Origin: Vitellaria paradoxa
Lineage: Eukaryota; Streptophyta; Magnoliopsida; Ericales; Sapotaceae
Assembly (NCBI GenBank): GCA_019916065.1
Contig: CM034240.1
Span: forward strand, 39,520,561-39,584,560
Reading direction: 5' to 3'
Length of the DNA: 64,000 bases
In this document: positions 47,586 through 60,200 of the stretch, piece after piece
Layout: every line of letters starts with the position of its first letter
How positions within the stretch are numbered: the stretch's first letter is position 1
Made by a program: the position numbers and the translations under genes
Notes under the pieces: generated by a model
What the model saw: only the letters and a program-made list of their open reading frames with translations
Told to the model about the DNA's origin: nothing
Database searches by the model: none

Positions 47586-47952
47586 AAAATAAAATAACAA
47601 AAACAGAGTTAATTATGCTTTTATTGTTTTGAGTTACTTTCAACAAGGCAAAAATTAATGTTGTGTTTGAAAAAGTACAGTCCTTAAGGCAGTACCAAAG
47701 CCGTGGGCACGGATTTGCTGGAAACCGTTTTAGCAATTTCTAGCAGTAGCAAAATCGCGGGAACAATTTGCCCTGAACCATTCTAATGGTTTACGGTAGA
47801 AGGAAAAAAGTGGGAATGCTCATGTGGAGACCATTCCAATGGCCACTTGGACTTAAAAAAAAACGCATGTGGACTCCCGTACTCTCTACTCCATTTTATG
47901 GAGCTGTTGCAATTGTTGTGACACAGCATTTGTCAAAGTAATAATTTATAAA

Positions 47953-48105
47953 GGGTGTTTGATGGGTAAAAAAAATCAAAATTCATTAATTTTTATTAAT
48001 TTTTTGTACTTTCTTCTAATTAAATTTTATCATATATTACTTTTACATCAAAATTTTGTACGTTTATTATTTTTTTTAGTCAAATTTTTTTCTAACCAAA
48101 CACCC
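47953..48105 (+). mobile_element. MITE family C, copy 3
   Basis: A 153-bp element with ends gggtgtttgatggg and, inward from the right, gggtgtttggttag. The core attttatcatatattacttt is the reverse of the core in copies at 10942 and 53712. Confidence 0.65.
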
Positions 48106-48232
48106 TTTAAGTTATACCAGTCGATACTTGGGAAACTTCAATACTGACAAATAATAATAAATGACAAGAACGAACAAAAAGAAAAAAAAAAAGCGTTGAA
48201 TACACTAAAAGAAAGCATGTAGAATACACATA

Positions 48233-48375
48233 GACCTTGTTTAGAGTTAAAAAAAAATAAAATCCTACAAATCTCTACAAACATAAATTACAAGACTGTA
48301 AAATTTAAATTTTTTACTCACTACACAAAACACGAGATATTAACTTTTACAAATTTATATGACTCTAAACACACC
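48233..48375 (+). mobile_element. MITE family A, copy 6
   Basis: Runs from gaccttgtttagag to ctctaaacacacc. It is more diverged and shorter than copies 1, 3 and 5 but keeps aaatttaaattttttactc and cacgagatatt. Confidence 0.6.
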
Positions 48376-48631
48376 TATAATCAAAAGCAAGAGATGGAAC
48401 AATTTATTGGGGTGAAGGGAAGTTGTCCCATTGGCCCGGGGAAAGCTCTGCCACTGGGAACCAATCCAAGCTCCCCATTGTTGTTGGTTGTAATACATTT
48501 GGTGCACCGTTGACTGCATAATATCAACAGAGTGACGCTGTTAGTTCCTCCAACTCTCCACAGTTGTGTGCTCTTGTTCTATGGACTGGCGTTGAAATTC
48601 CTTTCACTGGACATTAGCCTATCACTCTTAC

Positions 48632-48853
48632 TTGAAGCTTAACATGGGGGCATCCATTCTCTCTAAAATGTCAAGGAAGAAGCTATCGCTTGCCATGTTT
48701 TTAGTTATCGCCGTGTCTTTCGCTGCTTTTTACGCTTTTTTTAGGAGATGGATCGGTTCAAGGTGTTTTCATCGATGGGTTTTTCTTGCGGTCGCATCTT
48801 CTCATCAGGGGCAAAGTGAACCCGTCTTGTCTAGTGCATTTTGTTATGAATAG
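48632..48853 (+). other. Short ORF with a signal-anchor-like start, unrecognised
   Basis: 73 codons with a basic N-terminus followed by a hydrophobic run (LSLAMFLVIAVSFAAFYAFF). The DNA is less AT-rich than its surroundings. The same strand stays semi-open in other frames to about 49140. It lies beside a minus-strand retrotransposon-like remnant, so it may be part of the same dead element. I do not recognise the protein and would not call it a gene. Confidence 0.2.
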
Positions 48854-49059
48854 GCCAAAGGAGAAGGCAACTGGGTTGTGAACATTGGCTTTGTGGAAGT
48901 TTATAGCCTTCCCAATCAAACGCCTGGCACATATTTCCTTACTCATTATGATGGCAACCAATAGTTTGCCTGTTGCACCATAGGGTCAGACGTTCGTTTC
49001 TGTAGAATAAGTAACGATGCTGAGACAATGTTCAGGATGCGGTACTCTTCCTTCAAGTC

Positions 49060-49560
49060 TTATTATGAGTAGGTTGCCGTGGTCCATGGGTTGTTGTTCT
49101 CGCTAATCAAGGGGACAAGGTCAGTGGTCTCATATTCATCTCCATAATGATACTTTGATCTAGCACCACGGGAAGGTGAAGGATGGTGGTGAAATGAGTG
49201 GGGCCAATTATATAATCCCTCCCCTGTAGATTGGTAGAAAATATGGGTCCCATTAGGATAGAACTAAATATCCTTCAGATTAGAATAGAACTCATGGACA
49301 AGTTCTTCACAGACCTGGCTCTATTGGCTTAAGAACGTGCGCCATTCCCGTCTCTCAAGCTCACGCACAGTGTTGAGGTGGTATATTACATAGTCGTCAA
49401 AGTTAAGATAACGCTCGATAACGACAGCCTTTCTACAGTAATGATCTGTATATTTCTTCTGTGCCTCTTCACTGGTAAATTTGTTGTGATCATATCCTAA
49501 TTGTTTACCGGCTGTCTTGTTGGTGAGTTATTTGGCATGCTTGCCAATGGAGGACGCCAT
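49060..49560 (-). pseudogene. Degenerate plant-transposon-protein coding fragment
   Basis: The minus strand from ATG at 49560 reads MASSIGKHAK, a stop, then FTSEEAQKKYTDHYCRKAVV, IERYLNFDDY, VRELERREWRTF, a stop, then ELVHEFYSNLKDI. The order F-x-S-x-x-A-Q-x-x-Y, E-R, W-x-x-F, L-V-x-E-F-Y-x-N-L matches the 'putative plant transposon protein' domain common in plant retrotransposon ORFs. At least three in-frame stops occur, so it is not functional. The family match is from memory. Confidence 0.55.
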
Positions 49561-51461
49561 GTTTGGGGTAACCCCCACCCAAAAAAATAGGGGGAAGGAA
49601 AAACAACAAAACAGAAATATGTGAGACCCTAGGTACCAAAAATAACCCAAAAAATTGTATACATGCCTGTATCTGGGAAATAAGTAGGGGAAATATTAAG
49701 AAAGTTTTAGATTTATAGATAAATCCACTCTCACAAATCATTGGAGGTTTGAATGAGGGAGAGACTTATGAAGTTCAAGTTGAGGGAGACACCCCAAGTC
49801 GATTCTGACGACTGCGACTGCACTAGAGGCAAGCAGGCAGAGGACTGGTAGTAGGGAGCAAATGAGAGGAAAGTGATAAAGGAGGAAAGGTTAAAAGAAA
49901 ACTAAGAAATTGTCATAGCTTTTATAGGCAAGCCGTGAAATGGTTTTTCAAAAGCCGTTAGGATGGTTTTATTTTCGGGGGACAAGTTCAACTACCATTA
50001 GAACAGTTCACATGCAAACCATTTACACGAGTTGGAATTGGTCCGGGCCAAGGGTCTTACCGAGGCCTCGTGAATCGCGCCTGCATTTAGGGCTCTAGTT
50101 TTTTGGGCCTTTGGTGAATTCAATGAATAACAATAAACCATGCGAACGGTAGGTCTTTATACTGTTTGAACAGGTTAGGTGGGCCTAAATCTCAATTGTG
50201 CTCGTTTAGAAGCTTGGGACTCGAGACTCAAGGATTATGATTCCCAAAAAAAATTTCGTATTCGATTAATCTTCTTCCAAGTATTCGAATTTTTTTAAGG
50301 AAATACTGAACTTTTTTTGAAATTGGTGAAGGTGGGAGGGTGTAAAAATATAATAGAGAATTTTAGTGATTTTCAAAGCTTCTCAGTGATTTTTTTGATT
50401 CTTTAGCAAATCAAACGGTGCTTAGATGGAAATAACCTCTATACTTGTACTTTGTAGTTTTATTTTTTTGCTTTTGTTATGGTAACTGCTATAGGAGATA
50501 GAGAAAGGAAAGATGAAGAAGAAAAAAAAAAGGAAAAATAAAATTTAAACAGATATGTCATTACATGACAAGGTTACTAATGTATACATATTTAACAATG
50601 TTACATGATTAAACAAAAAGATTTAGGCTCTGTCTAAACTAAAAAATACATTTACTCTTTCATCCTCATAATACCCAGATCCTATTGTTGGCTAATGTTC
50701 CAGGGATAGGTTACCAATTGAATCCCCAAATCATATAGCCCCTTTAAGACTCCTAACACATCTATTCATAGACTTCTAAATGCAACCAGGCTCTGAACTC
50801 CATGGTTTAGAGCTCCATTATTGATAGTTGACTATTGACAAAAGGCAAACGCAATAAAGAATAATTTTCTTAAAAGAATTCCTTTTCACATCATAATGGT
50901 GCAATTAAAAGATAATACACTCAGGTGATAGAAGCAGAAATTGACATCTAATACACGATAGAAACAAGACAACATGGCTTTATTCACATGGGTAATTTAC
51001 TTTTCTTATAATATAAATCAATTAGTCTGGATCCCAATCATCTCGTGGTGATCTAAGTTATACTACAGCTGTTGTCTTGAAAGAGGATTCCGAATTGAAA
51101 ATACTGAATCTAAATCACTGCTTGGGTAAATATAAAATCCAATTCTATTATTATAATCTAACAGTTTTTGGATCAATCAAGTAACAGTATGATGAATTGG
51201 CTCTCAATAGATTTAAATCTAACCAAGTGGAGGTGGAGAGAAGGGGACTACACCATAAAAATGACAGGACGTAAACTTAAAAGCTTCCCAATTTTTCTTT
51301 ATAAATTTTTCTGTGGAATCTGGTAGAAAGAGGATAACAATACCATTTTGTTACAATTCCTTGTGCACTAGAGATTACTAAACCACAATGCGAAGGAAAA
51401 GGAGAAGGTGAAATATGAGCATGAGAGAGAAAAAGATGAATCCTTCTGAAAAGTAATATTA

Positions 51462-51610
51462 TGGTGTATTTGGAGTAATAAAAAGTAAGATAAAACAAAT
51501 AAAGTGAGATAAGTTATGAGTTCGTAATTCGTACGGTAAAATAAAAAGTGAATAACTTCTAGAAATTTTTAAAAATTTTTAAAATTTTATAATAAACTAA
51601 ACGGAACCTT
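51462..51610 (+). mobile_element. MITE family D, copy
   Basis: About 149 bp, from atggtgtatttggagtaat to taaactaaacggaacctta, with core atgagttcgtaattcgtac. It is close to the copy at 36841-36979. Confidence 0.6.
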
Positions 51611-52540
51611 AATATATATTCGGGGAGAATATTCTAAAATTTCTCTAAATCGATAGGGTGAAACTCCCTCTAGTTATTAAATTTACCAATAAGAAAGAGA
51701 GTGAAACCATTCCAGCATATTCCAAGGATTGTCTATTTCAGGGGTTCCGATTTGCATTTAAATCAAATAAAATATCGCATATTTGCATCTAATACAAAGG
51801 AAATATGATAGGCATCAAACAAATACCAGAAAAGCTAAGAGCTTATTTAGGAAATATGCAACAAATACATAAAAAGTCCAAATTAAACACAATTTCTCTT
51901 AAAGCAAGTCCATGCTGGAAAACAGTTATTTCTAAAAAGTTTGGCTGATCATATTGGGCTCTAGTTCTAAAAACTTTGGCTATGGCTAATTGAACTGGGC
52001 TCTAGTTAGGAAACGTCCTGCATAAGAGGTTCTTGAACTTTAGGAGGCAATCGAGTAATATGTCCTCCATCTTATCCCAATTGGAGCACATAGAGGCATC
52101 TTTGCATTCAAATTTTATGGGTAAAACTATTTAAAAATTGTGAATTTGGAAGTGTCTTTCTTTTCGATTAGTAACATATCCTGACCAAGAATATAAATAC
52201 GAGTAAATATATTTTTGAGAGAATATTTGACATTAAAATAAACGGAGCCTTTTTTTTTTTTTTTGCAAATATTTCAAAATAAAAAATGAAAGCCCTAGTA
52301 TTTAGCTTACAATAAAATAAAAGTATATGTAGTTTACACATTATTTTTTTTTCATCCGTTTGGTGCAAATAATAATAATAATAATTTTTACTAATTTTTT
52401 TTTCAACTTTCTCCATCAAACACATTTCTAATTTTGCCTAATTTTATATACTTTTTATAAATTTTTATCAAATATTTAATTAATCACTAAAGTGGTACTT
52501 GTTAATTGTAAGTACAAAGTTATTTTATTTTTCTTTGGGT

Positions 52541-53706
52541 AAAGTACAAAAATTACTCTTACAATTTACCCTTGGTTTTCACTTTTATCTCTCAAGTTTT
52601 AATTGTAACAATCAAATCTCTATACTTTTAGTCAAGCAGCAATTCGATTTTTCTGTTAGTTGTCCGTTACACATAACTGTTAGATTGAGGATGAAAAGGT
52701 AATTTAGTATGATAAAGTACAAAAACTACCTTACAGTTTACACCCTAGTGTTTGTTTGGTCTCTCACGTTTTAATTTAAAAATTATATTTTATCTGTAAA
52801 AAATATTATACAATTCCGTACATTGTACGAGTAAATAAAGTTGTATAATTTTTAAATATATTATAAAATACTTTAGTAGAGTTGCATTCTTTTATAAAAT
52901 AATTGTTGAGTTTTTTTTTATATATTTATATTTTTTTATTTATATCAATGTTAGTGAGCCGATAAAATTGATCAAAATCAGATTTTTATATGAATACTAA
53001 AAGTTTATATTTTATCAAATCTCGATTTGAGACAATCTTAAAAATTAAAATTTGTTCTAGAATATATATTAAATCACAAATTTATCTAATTGACATGATC
53101 TCTTTTTATTTTAAATTATTTGTTTATTTTAATATATATTTTTATTTTTTAATAATTGACTCATTTTTCAAACTATATTAAGTTAGAAATACTATTAATT
53201 TTAATTATATTAAAATATTTTTGACTAATTTAATAAAAATAACTCAAGTTAAAAAATTTTATTTTTTATTTATAATATATTGTAATTTATAAAAATAACT
53301 CAAATATTGGTTAGTAATGATCAACATAACTAATTTAACTTTAAATTAAACTTAAAAAAAATTACTCTATAACCTAGTTAAATTTAGACACTTCAAAACT
53401 TAATTAATAGTAGATATTTTTTTTATATTTTAAATTTAAAATATGCTAAAAGTGATTCTTAAGAGAGAAGTTAAATTTTTGTTAAATTTAATTAATATTT
53501 AGTATTTTTAAAATTAATTTTTAATCTTAATTATTATTTAAATATTTTTTTCTAAGAGATTAAAGTGACACCAAAAGATAAACTGTAGATGTGATTTTTA
53601 TACTTTATTCTGCGAAATTACTTTTTTACTTGAGTTTAACAACTATGTATAATGAGTAACTTAACGAAACAAACTTGACTGAAAGTGTAAGAACTTAATT
53701 GTTACA
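52541..53706. mobile_element. Possible long inverted-end element
   Basis: The left end contains aagttttaattgtaacaat then cttttagtcaagcagc; the right end holds the reverse, ctgaaagtgtaagaact then aattgttacaattaagg. The left end also repeats its own motif, aaagtacaaaaa(t/c)tac, near 52543 and 52716. The arms are diverged, and the interior is over 80% AT with no coding content. Confidence 0.4.
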
Positions 53707-53711
53707 ATTAA

Positions 53712-53865
53712 GGTATGTTTAGTTAGCAAAAGTTTGATCAAAAGTATAATAAAAATACAAAAATTTGATGTAAAAGTAATATGTAATAAAATTTAATTGA
53801 AAGAAAATATAAAAAATTCGTAAAAATTAATGAATTTTGATTGATATTGACCAATCAAATACCCT
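53712..53865 (+). mobile_element. MITE family C, copy 4
   Basis: 154 bp starting ggtatgtttagttagc and ending ccaatcaaataccct, with core gtaaaagtaatatgtaataa. It abuts the right end of the preceding inverted-end element. Confidence 0.6.
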
Positions 53866-54084
53866 GAAAACATGAAAAAATAAAATAACCCCAATGAATG
53901 ATTTTTATACTTCACCTTTTTGCTTTTTTTTTTTTTTTTTTTTACCAACCGGCCCTTAAAATACTTACAAGTAAAATCTAATAACAAATCACTTAGCGAA
54001 AATCAAGGGTTAATATTTTGTTTTATAACCACCTCTGGTTGAAATTTATTGAATAGAGAAAGTTTTGCTAGGTTAAATTTTAAG

Positions 54085-54090
54085 TGGGCT
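54085..54090 (+). promoter_or_regulatory. Site II-type motif upstream of MPP10
   Basis: TGGGCT, 156 bp before the MPP10 ATG. TGGGCC/T (site II) elements are known TCP-factor targets and often pair with telo-boxes in promoters of plant ribosomal and nucleolar genes. Confidence 0.5.
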
Positions 54091-54171
54091 TGTGCACGGT
54101 TAATTTCTAGTTAGTTTACATAGAATCGGAGGCAAGCCGGCGAATGGTGATACGACGACGACACAACCCTT

Positions 54172-54180
54172 AAACCCTAA
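54172..54180 (+). promoter_or_regulatory. Telo-box upstream of MPP10
   Basis: AAACCCTAA, 66 bp before the ATG, so likely near the transcription start or in the leader. Telo-boxes are enriched at the 5' ends of plant translation and ribosome-biogenesis genes, fitting the gene identity. Confidence 0.65.
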
Positions 54181-54245
54181 CCACGGAACTCCCAACAGTG
54201 ACAGAACCAGGCCGCATTTGTCATCGCTGATTAGTCGACTCAACC

Positions 54246-57200
54246 ATGACAGCATCAAACGATGCGGGTGGCCTCGATGCCCTCCGCCGTCTGAAGTTGG
54301 CTGATCCACCACTCTATCTCTTGCCGTCGCCGGACCTCTCTCAGGCAGCTCGCGTAGCTTCGGAGCATATCTTCTCGTCTCTCAAGCCCTTCACCCCCAA
54401 ATCCCCCTTCGATCACCTCTTGGTTAACGGCTTCGACGCCGAACAGATTTGGCAGCAAATCGACCTTCAATCACAGCCGCTAATCTCGAGCCTCCGGCGA
54501 GAGCTGAAGAAGTTCGAGAAGAACCCGGATGAAATTTCGAAGCTTTTTGATGAAGTCGAGAAGGTGGGGTTAGAGAAAGATATGAAAGATGATTTAGAGA
54601 GAGAAAGCGGGGGTTTTGGGGAGTTGGATGGAGCGGAATCCGATGATTTGGAAGGATTTGACGATGAGAATGAGGAAGAGGAAGAGGAAGAGGAAGGTGA
54701 AGAGAAAAGTATTGAGGAAGAGGAGGAGAAGGAAGAAGAAGAAGGAGAAGAAAAAGAAGAAGAAGAAGAAGAAGAAGAAGAAGAAGAAGAAGAGGGCGGC
54801 GGTGATGAAGGTGGCGGTGGAGTGGAAGATAGATTTTTGAAGATTAAGGAATTAGAGGAGTATTTGGAAGAAGATGAGGCGAGAGAGTACGGATTGGAAA
54901 ATAAGAAAAAGGAAGATGGTAAGATGTCAAATATGGACGAAGACGGTGATGAAGAAGATGATGAAGATGGAGATGAGGAGGAGGATGACGAGGTGAGAAC
55001 TTTATTCTTACTCCTTTGTTGACAGTGTAATTGCTGCATAAACAGCGAAAATTTTTTGCTAGGGCATTCTATATATCTTAGTTTTAGAATTTGACATTAT
55101 TGAATTGCTTCTGAGTTGTACTCTGTTTTTTGTAGCTTGGACTTTTTGGCGATGGTGTTGATGATGAAGATGGAGCAGCAGATGCATTGGAAAATGCCAG
55201 GTGCTGCCTTTTTTTTCTTCTGCCTCTCTCGTATTCATTCTCTTTTTATTTATTTATTTTTAACTCTCATCTAGTTTAGTTTCCTTAGGTCACACCAAAC
55301 TATCTGTGAGTTATAAACTCTAGAAATATCAGTGTCTTGATCGATAATTCAATTCCAGAGATATAAATATTGAATTGTTGTTCTGGTAGAGTTTCAGTTT
55401 CTTAAAATATGGATTTTATTGATGCCAAGGTTGATCTACTAATTTATGCTCGTAGTGCAATTATCAAGGGTGACATGCTCACACTCACTGATACTTAAAA
55501 AACAAAAACGATTTCGACATGTTCACAAAATATCTAGGATTGTAAAGGGTGTGGGGAGGGGTACTGTATGCACTCTTACCCCAGTAATTGGATATACTGT
55601 TCCTGAATATTGAACCCATGACCTCTGGATCGCAAAAAGGAGCAACTTATGGTCATATAAATTTGGTTTTTTGGTTAAAAATTAAACTGTCATGCAAGTT
55701 ACTAATATGTTGTGCAAAATGTAACGTGTGTGCTAGTTGTGATGAGAAAAAGGAGTGGTTCTAACATTTGGAGTTCCTAGTGCAATACAGATTGTGCAGG
55801 ATGGGATGCGTAGTCAATAACATTGTGGTAATTTTGGAATTTTGGAATTTTTTATTTTTTGTTATGGTCTGCCCAGTAGTTGTGAGGATGTCAAGTTCAT
55901 AAAAGTATAATTGGTATAACTGAATAGTCATGTAAGGAATGTTGGTGTTATTGGAATTGACGCTGCATTTAAAGAAAGGCCTTGGAGAGTGTTTAAATCT
56001 CCTCATCCAGTGTGAGCTAGGTAGTGAAATCTGGTGATGGAGAATCAATGCTTGTCCTCAGTGCATCATCGGTTCTGCATATTTGGTGTTGGAGCTTCTT
56101 CCATTGTAAAAGTTAGATTTGCCAGCAAAAAGGCTTGGGTGGCTTGGAGATAATGGTTTAAAAGGCACAGTCAGTGTGCTCCAGTTTAGTACCTTGGTGC
56201 TTCATTGCTAATTTGCACATGATCGTGTTTCTGAAACTGTTCCAAAAAAGGGGGGGGGGGAGTTAATTACAGTACAGTCCTGATTATGTTGCATGGAAAC
56301 CTTTCAAATTAACAAGAAGTGCTCAATTACCATCCCCAGCCATGGGATGAGGTGGGTGATGGTTGGGGCTGACAACCTTCACTATTTTTTGGTCCTTTGT
56401 GAATTAAGGGAGGTGATTATTTGTTATTACGGGTGGATAATAATTTCTTAAATGATTCCAGGTTTTGACATAGTCAGTCCAAATTTGTTACATTTTTAAG
56501 CTATTATTTTGTTAGCAAGTCAAACGAGTGGTCACATAAATTATCTTATGGTCAACTATTATGTGTATACTGCATATGATGAAGTTATTGAGAATTTGAG
56601 TCTTAATTTTTGGTTTTGTGCTTGTGTTTTTCTAGCTATTAGTTATATTTTGTTATTGTTACTTGCTAGCGTGTGTGGTCACGGCAACTTTGGAAGCTTC
56701 TCTTTTAATACTGCCATAAGGGGGATTTGGAATTGTTTCATTGCTGGACCTATCTGACCAATAGCCAGTCTTAATAATCTCAAACTGCAATAAGTCTTTA
56801 TTCCTTTAAACAGCTAACTGAAATTAAGTTTAGCTCAGTCTGGTTCATATCTTCTAATCTTCAGTTAGATGATGTGTAACTTTCACTGCCATTTGGATTG
56901 ATGTTTCCTTCCGTCAACTTTTTTTTCCTTTTGTTGTGATTCATTTCTATATCTGATGTTTTCAGATATGAAGATTTCTTTGGTTCTAAGAAGAAAAATA
57001 ATCAGAAAAGAAAATCTAAACTGATTGATGAGTCAGATGACTTGGGAACGGATGATGATGGCGAGGCCTTTGATAATCAGGTTGTTAACTTTAATGGTTT
57101 GTTTATATAAGCTCAAAAAAACTACATCTTCCATTTGCACAGTGAATATCTGCTCTGTATGCACCATAAATGATGGAAGTACCTCCTTTTATTTTTAATT

Positions 57201-60200
57201 TTTCGTTTTCCCATTTTGCTTCTCTTTCTGCAGAAACAAAACATGTCTACCCATGAAAAACAGCTAGAGAAGCTTCAATCAAAAATAGAACAAATGGAGA
57301 AAGCTAACTTGGAGCCAAGAACTTGGACTATGCAGGGGGAGGTAACACTTCTCAAGTTTTTGAAATCTTTGCATTTTCATATGCTTGCAGCAGCGTGTCG
57401 CCTGGTCGTGAACTGAAATCATATTTGCTTGATTTACATTTGATGATAGGTAACTGCTGCTAAAAGACCAAAGAATAGTGCATTAGAAGTCGATCTGGAT
57501 TTTGAGCACAATGTGAGACCTCCTCCTGTAATCACGGAGGAGGTTACTGCATCCCTGGAAGAGTTAATTCAGAAACGGATCCTTGAGGTGCACTCAATTT
57601 TCATAGTCCATTGATTTGAAGTCTTTTTTATTTTATTTTATTTTATATATATCAATACAATTTTATTTGGTTGAAGCATTAATTTTTGTTGATACATTTT
57701 TTTTTTCCGATTGATGTCTCGTATCTAAAATTTTATGCGGGTGCTACAACATCTAATTGTTCACCTAATTCTTGCTCATTTGCCTTAATATCATTCTCTT
57801 TTGCTTTTTTTATTAGTCTATAGCGGATCATTTTATTGCGGTTGTTGGTATTTGAAATGCCTATTTATTTGTTTATTTTTAGTGTTTGAACATTAAAAAC
57901 TCTCTATACTCCTATCTATATTAAAACAGGAGGGGTTATGGGCAACCTGACTGTCTTTTCCAATTCCTAAAGATAGGATACAATGTTGGATATGATTCTC
58001 ACTAGTTTCACGTTTATTACCTTTATATATTGGATTGACTGATGGAGAACAGTAAGCTTACAATAACCATGCATGTATCATTTACAATCAAAAGCTTAGT
58101 CTTTGTCATGCTCAGTTCATTTTAATGAGCCAGAAAGTGTTGCTTGAGCTCATCTCATTTATACAAAGTTCTGGCCATTCATGAAATGCTTATAGGTTGC
58201 CAATACCCTTTGCTAAAGGGTAGTTACAATTTTGTTAACTAAAGTGGAAAACTGTATTTTTTGCTTTCACAGTGGAATTCTGGAGCATGGTTTTAAATAT
58301 CATCTGTTACATATAGAATCGGATGATTTGTACCCATTTTTGAGCTTAGCATTACCGTTACAGGCTGATTTATCAGTTCTATTAGTATTAATGGCTGAGC
58401 CGGCCAGTTCTATAGTGAACTGTTCCACATCGGCCCGGTTCGGACAGGTTCTTTATAAAATTATGGGTTCAGATAAAAAAATTGGCAGTTCAGGTCAAGA
58501 AATCATAAAACAATACATCTCCCTATACAGATTTTGATTTTTTTTGCATTCCAAGGCTTTATTTGGCATTTCTTTCTCTTCCATTGTCCAAGCCATGATT
58601 GGTCCATACGTCTTATCAATTGAAGTAGAAATGTTGAAGATCCAAGGCCAAAACTAGGTTTCAGGAGGGTTCAAGCTGTTTGGAGGTGATTTTTCTTGAA
58701 AAGTAAATTCTTTTTTTTTTTTTTGGTGCTATTGTCACTCTAAGATCTTTACAAATTTTAAGTAGATTTGCAAGATGTAGTTCTCTTTGGTTAGATTTGG
58801 CTAAAAAAATCTAGCATTTTTTTATTTTTTATTTTTTTTAATTTTTCTATGCAAATTTTCCGTTCTTTTTTCCTTTTTCTATTTGTTGATTATGCTCGCT
58901 TGAGTGGTTCCTACAGAAATATTTTATTCTTTTTTGTTTATTGCAATAAAACCTGCTTAAATGTGATTATAAATCGCTATAAACTACTAAAATAATATAT
59001 AAGGTGAGGATACAGATATCATTTAAAATTTAGGGATTTGCTAATGACCAAAAAAATTCACAGTTGTGCCATCTGGTTCCTGTTATATTTTGATTGATAT
59101 TTCTAATATTATTACACTGCAACTGTTACAATTACAGCGACTGAAATTGCGATTTAAAACCATGTTCTACAGTATCATTCCCGATAAGGTGCAAATATAC
59201 AAATTTTTATTGTTTTATCATTTTGTTCACAAGTTGTCTTCTACTTGTGATTCTTAGTTTTTTCTTTTTTCTTTTTTTTTTGGTAATTAGTGATTCTTAG
59301 TTTCTTCTATCAGTTTCCTCCAACATTGCTGAACATTTGCATGAATTGGCTCTCTCTTGCCCCACTTGTGCATGTGCATATTTAAGAACATATACATTTC
59401 ACTGAATGCTTATAAAGCAGATCTATTTTGTGATGCTTTTTTTTTAGGGGCATTTTGATGATGTTCAGAAAGCTCCCAGTCTACCATCCAAAGCACCAAA
59501 AGAATTCAAGGAATTGGTAATATTTGTACTTCAAGATACTTCTTATGTCCAATCTGTATATATATATATAATGCTACTCATCAAAAAACCTGTATATATG
59601 ATGCAATTGATGTACATTTCATTTATATTTTGCAGGATGAAAATAAAAGCAAGAAGGGACTTGCTGAAGTTTATGAGGTCCAGATATCACAGTACTTTAT
59701 TTGCTTCTTGATGTGCATATTCTTTTGTCTACTTATTTATGATGCAGCAGCTGTGTCCAGTATTTATAAACTTAGCATGATGCAAAGTCTTTTAGGACAT
59801 TGATTGTGAAATGTGTTTCTCCTTTAATTGGTTCTAACTAGCAAGCACTAAAAAGTTTATCTCATCATTGCAGGAAGAATATGTTCAGAAATCTGGTCTG
59901 GTTTCAGCAGTGTTATCTTTCTCAGATGAACAAAAGAAAGAGGTGCCCTTGATTGCTTTGCTTATATGTTTACAATCTTTTCTTTTACATTTTATTAGTG
60001 ATTATATCCTGAGAGTTAAAAAGGAGTGAGTCGTTATTAAAACATTATGATGTTGATGATTCCCACCAAGAATTTGATTGCTGGGTATGCGGATTAGATG
60101 TATGACTCAGTGTGAAATATCATCTGCTTGTGGATCCCCCTGTTCTCTTTTCTCCATTTCCCCTCCCCAGGTGCCTTTCCCTTTCTCAGATATTATAGAC

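Larger units (their letters stand above)
35221..54080. other. Gene desert of nested small transposons
   Basis: About 19 kb between the divergent PX gene (-) and MPP10 (+) with no intact gene. It contains MITE families A-E, two SINEs, three local tandem duplications, a dead Harbinger transposase and a dead retrotransposon-like coding fragment. The rest is AT-rich sequence with (TA)n runs (for example 36160-36186 and 38314-38336). Stretches with nothing recognisable include 41510-42500, 45600-46400 and 50100-51450. Confidence 0.65.

Noticed and set aside
54467..55039. 190-codon minus-strand Ser-rich ORF
   Set aside because: It is the mirror of the GAA/GAG acidic tract of MPP10 exon 1, and the plus-strand gene explains the sequence fully.
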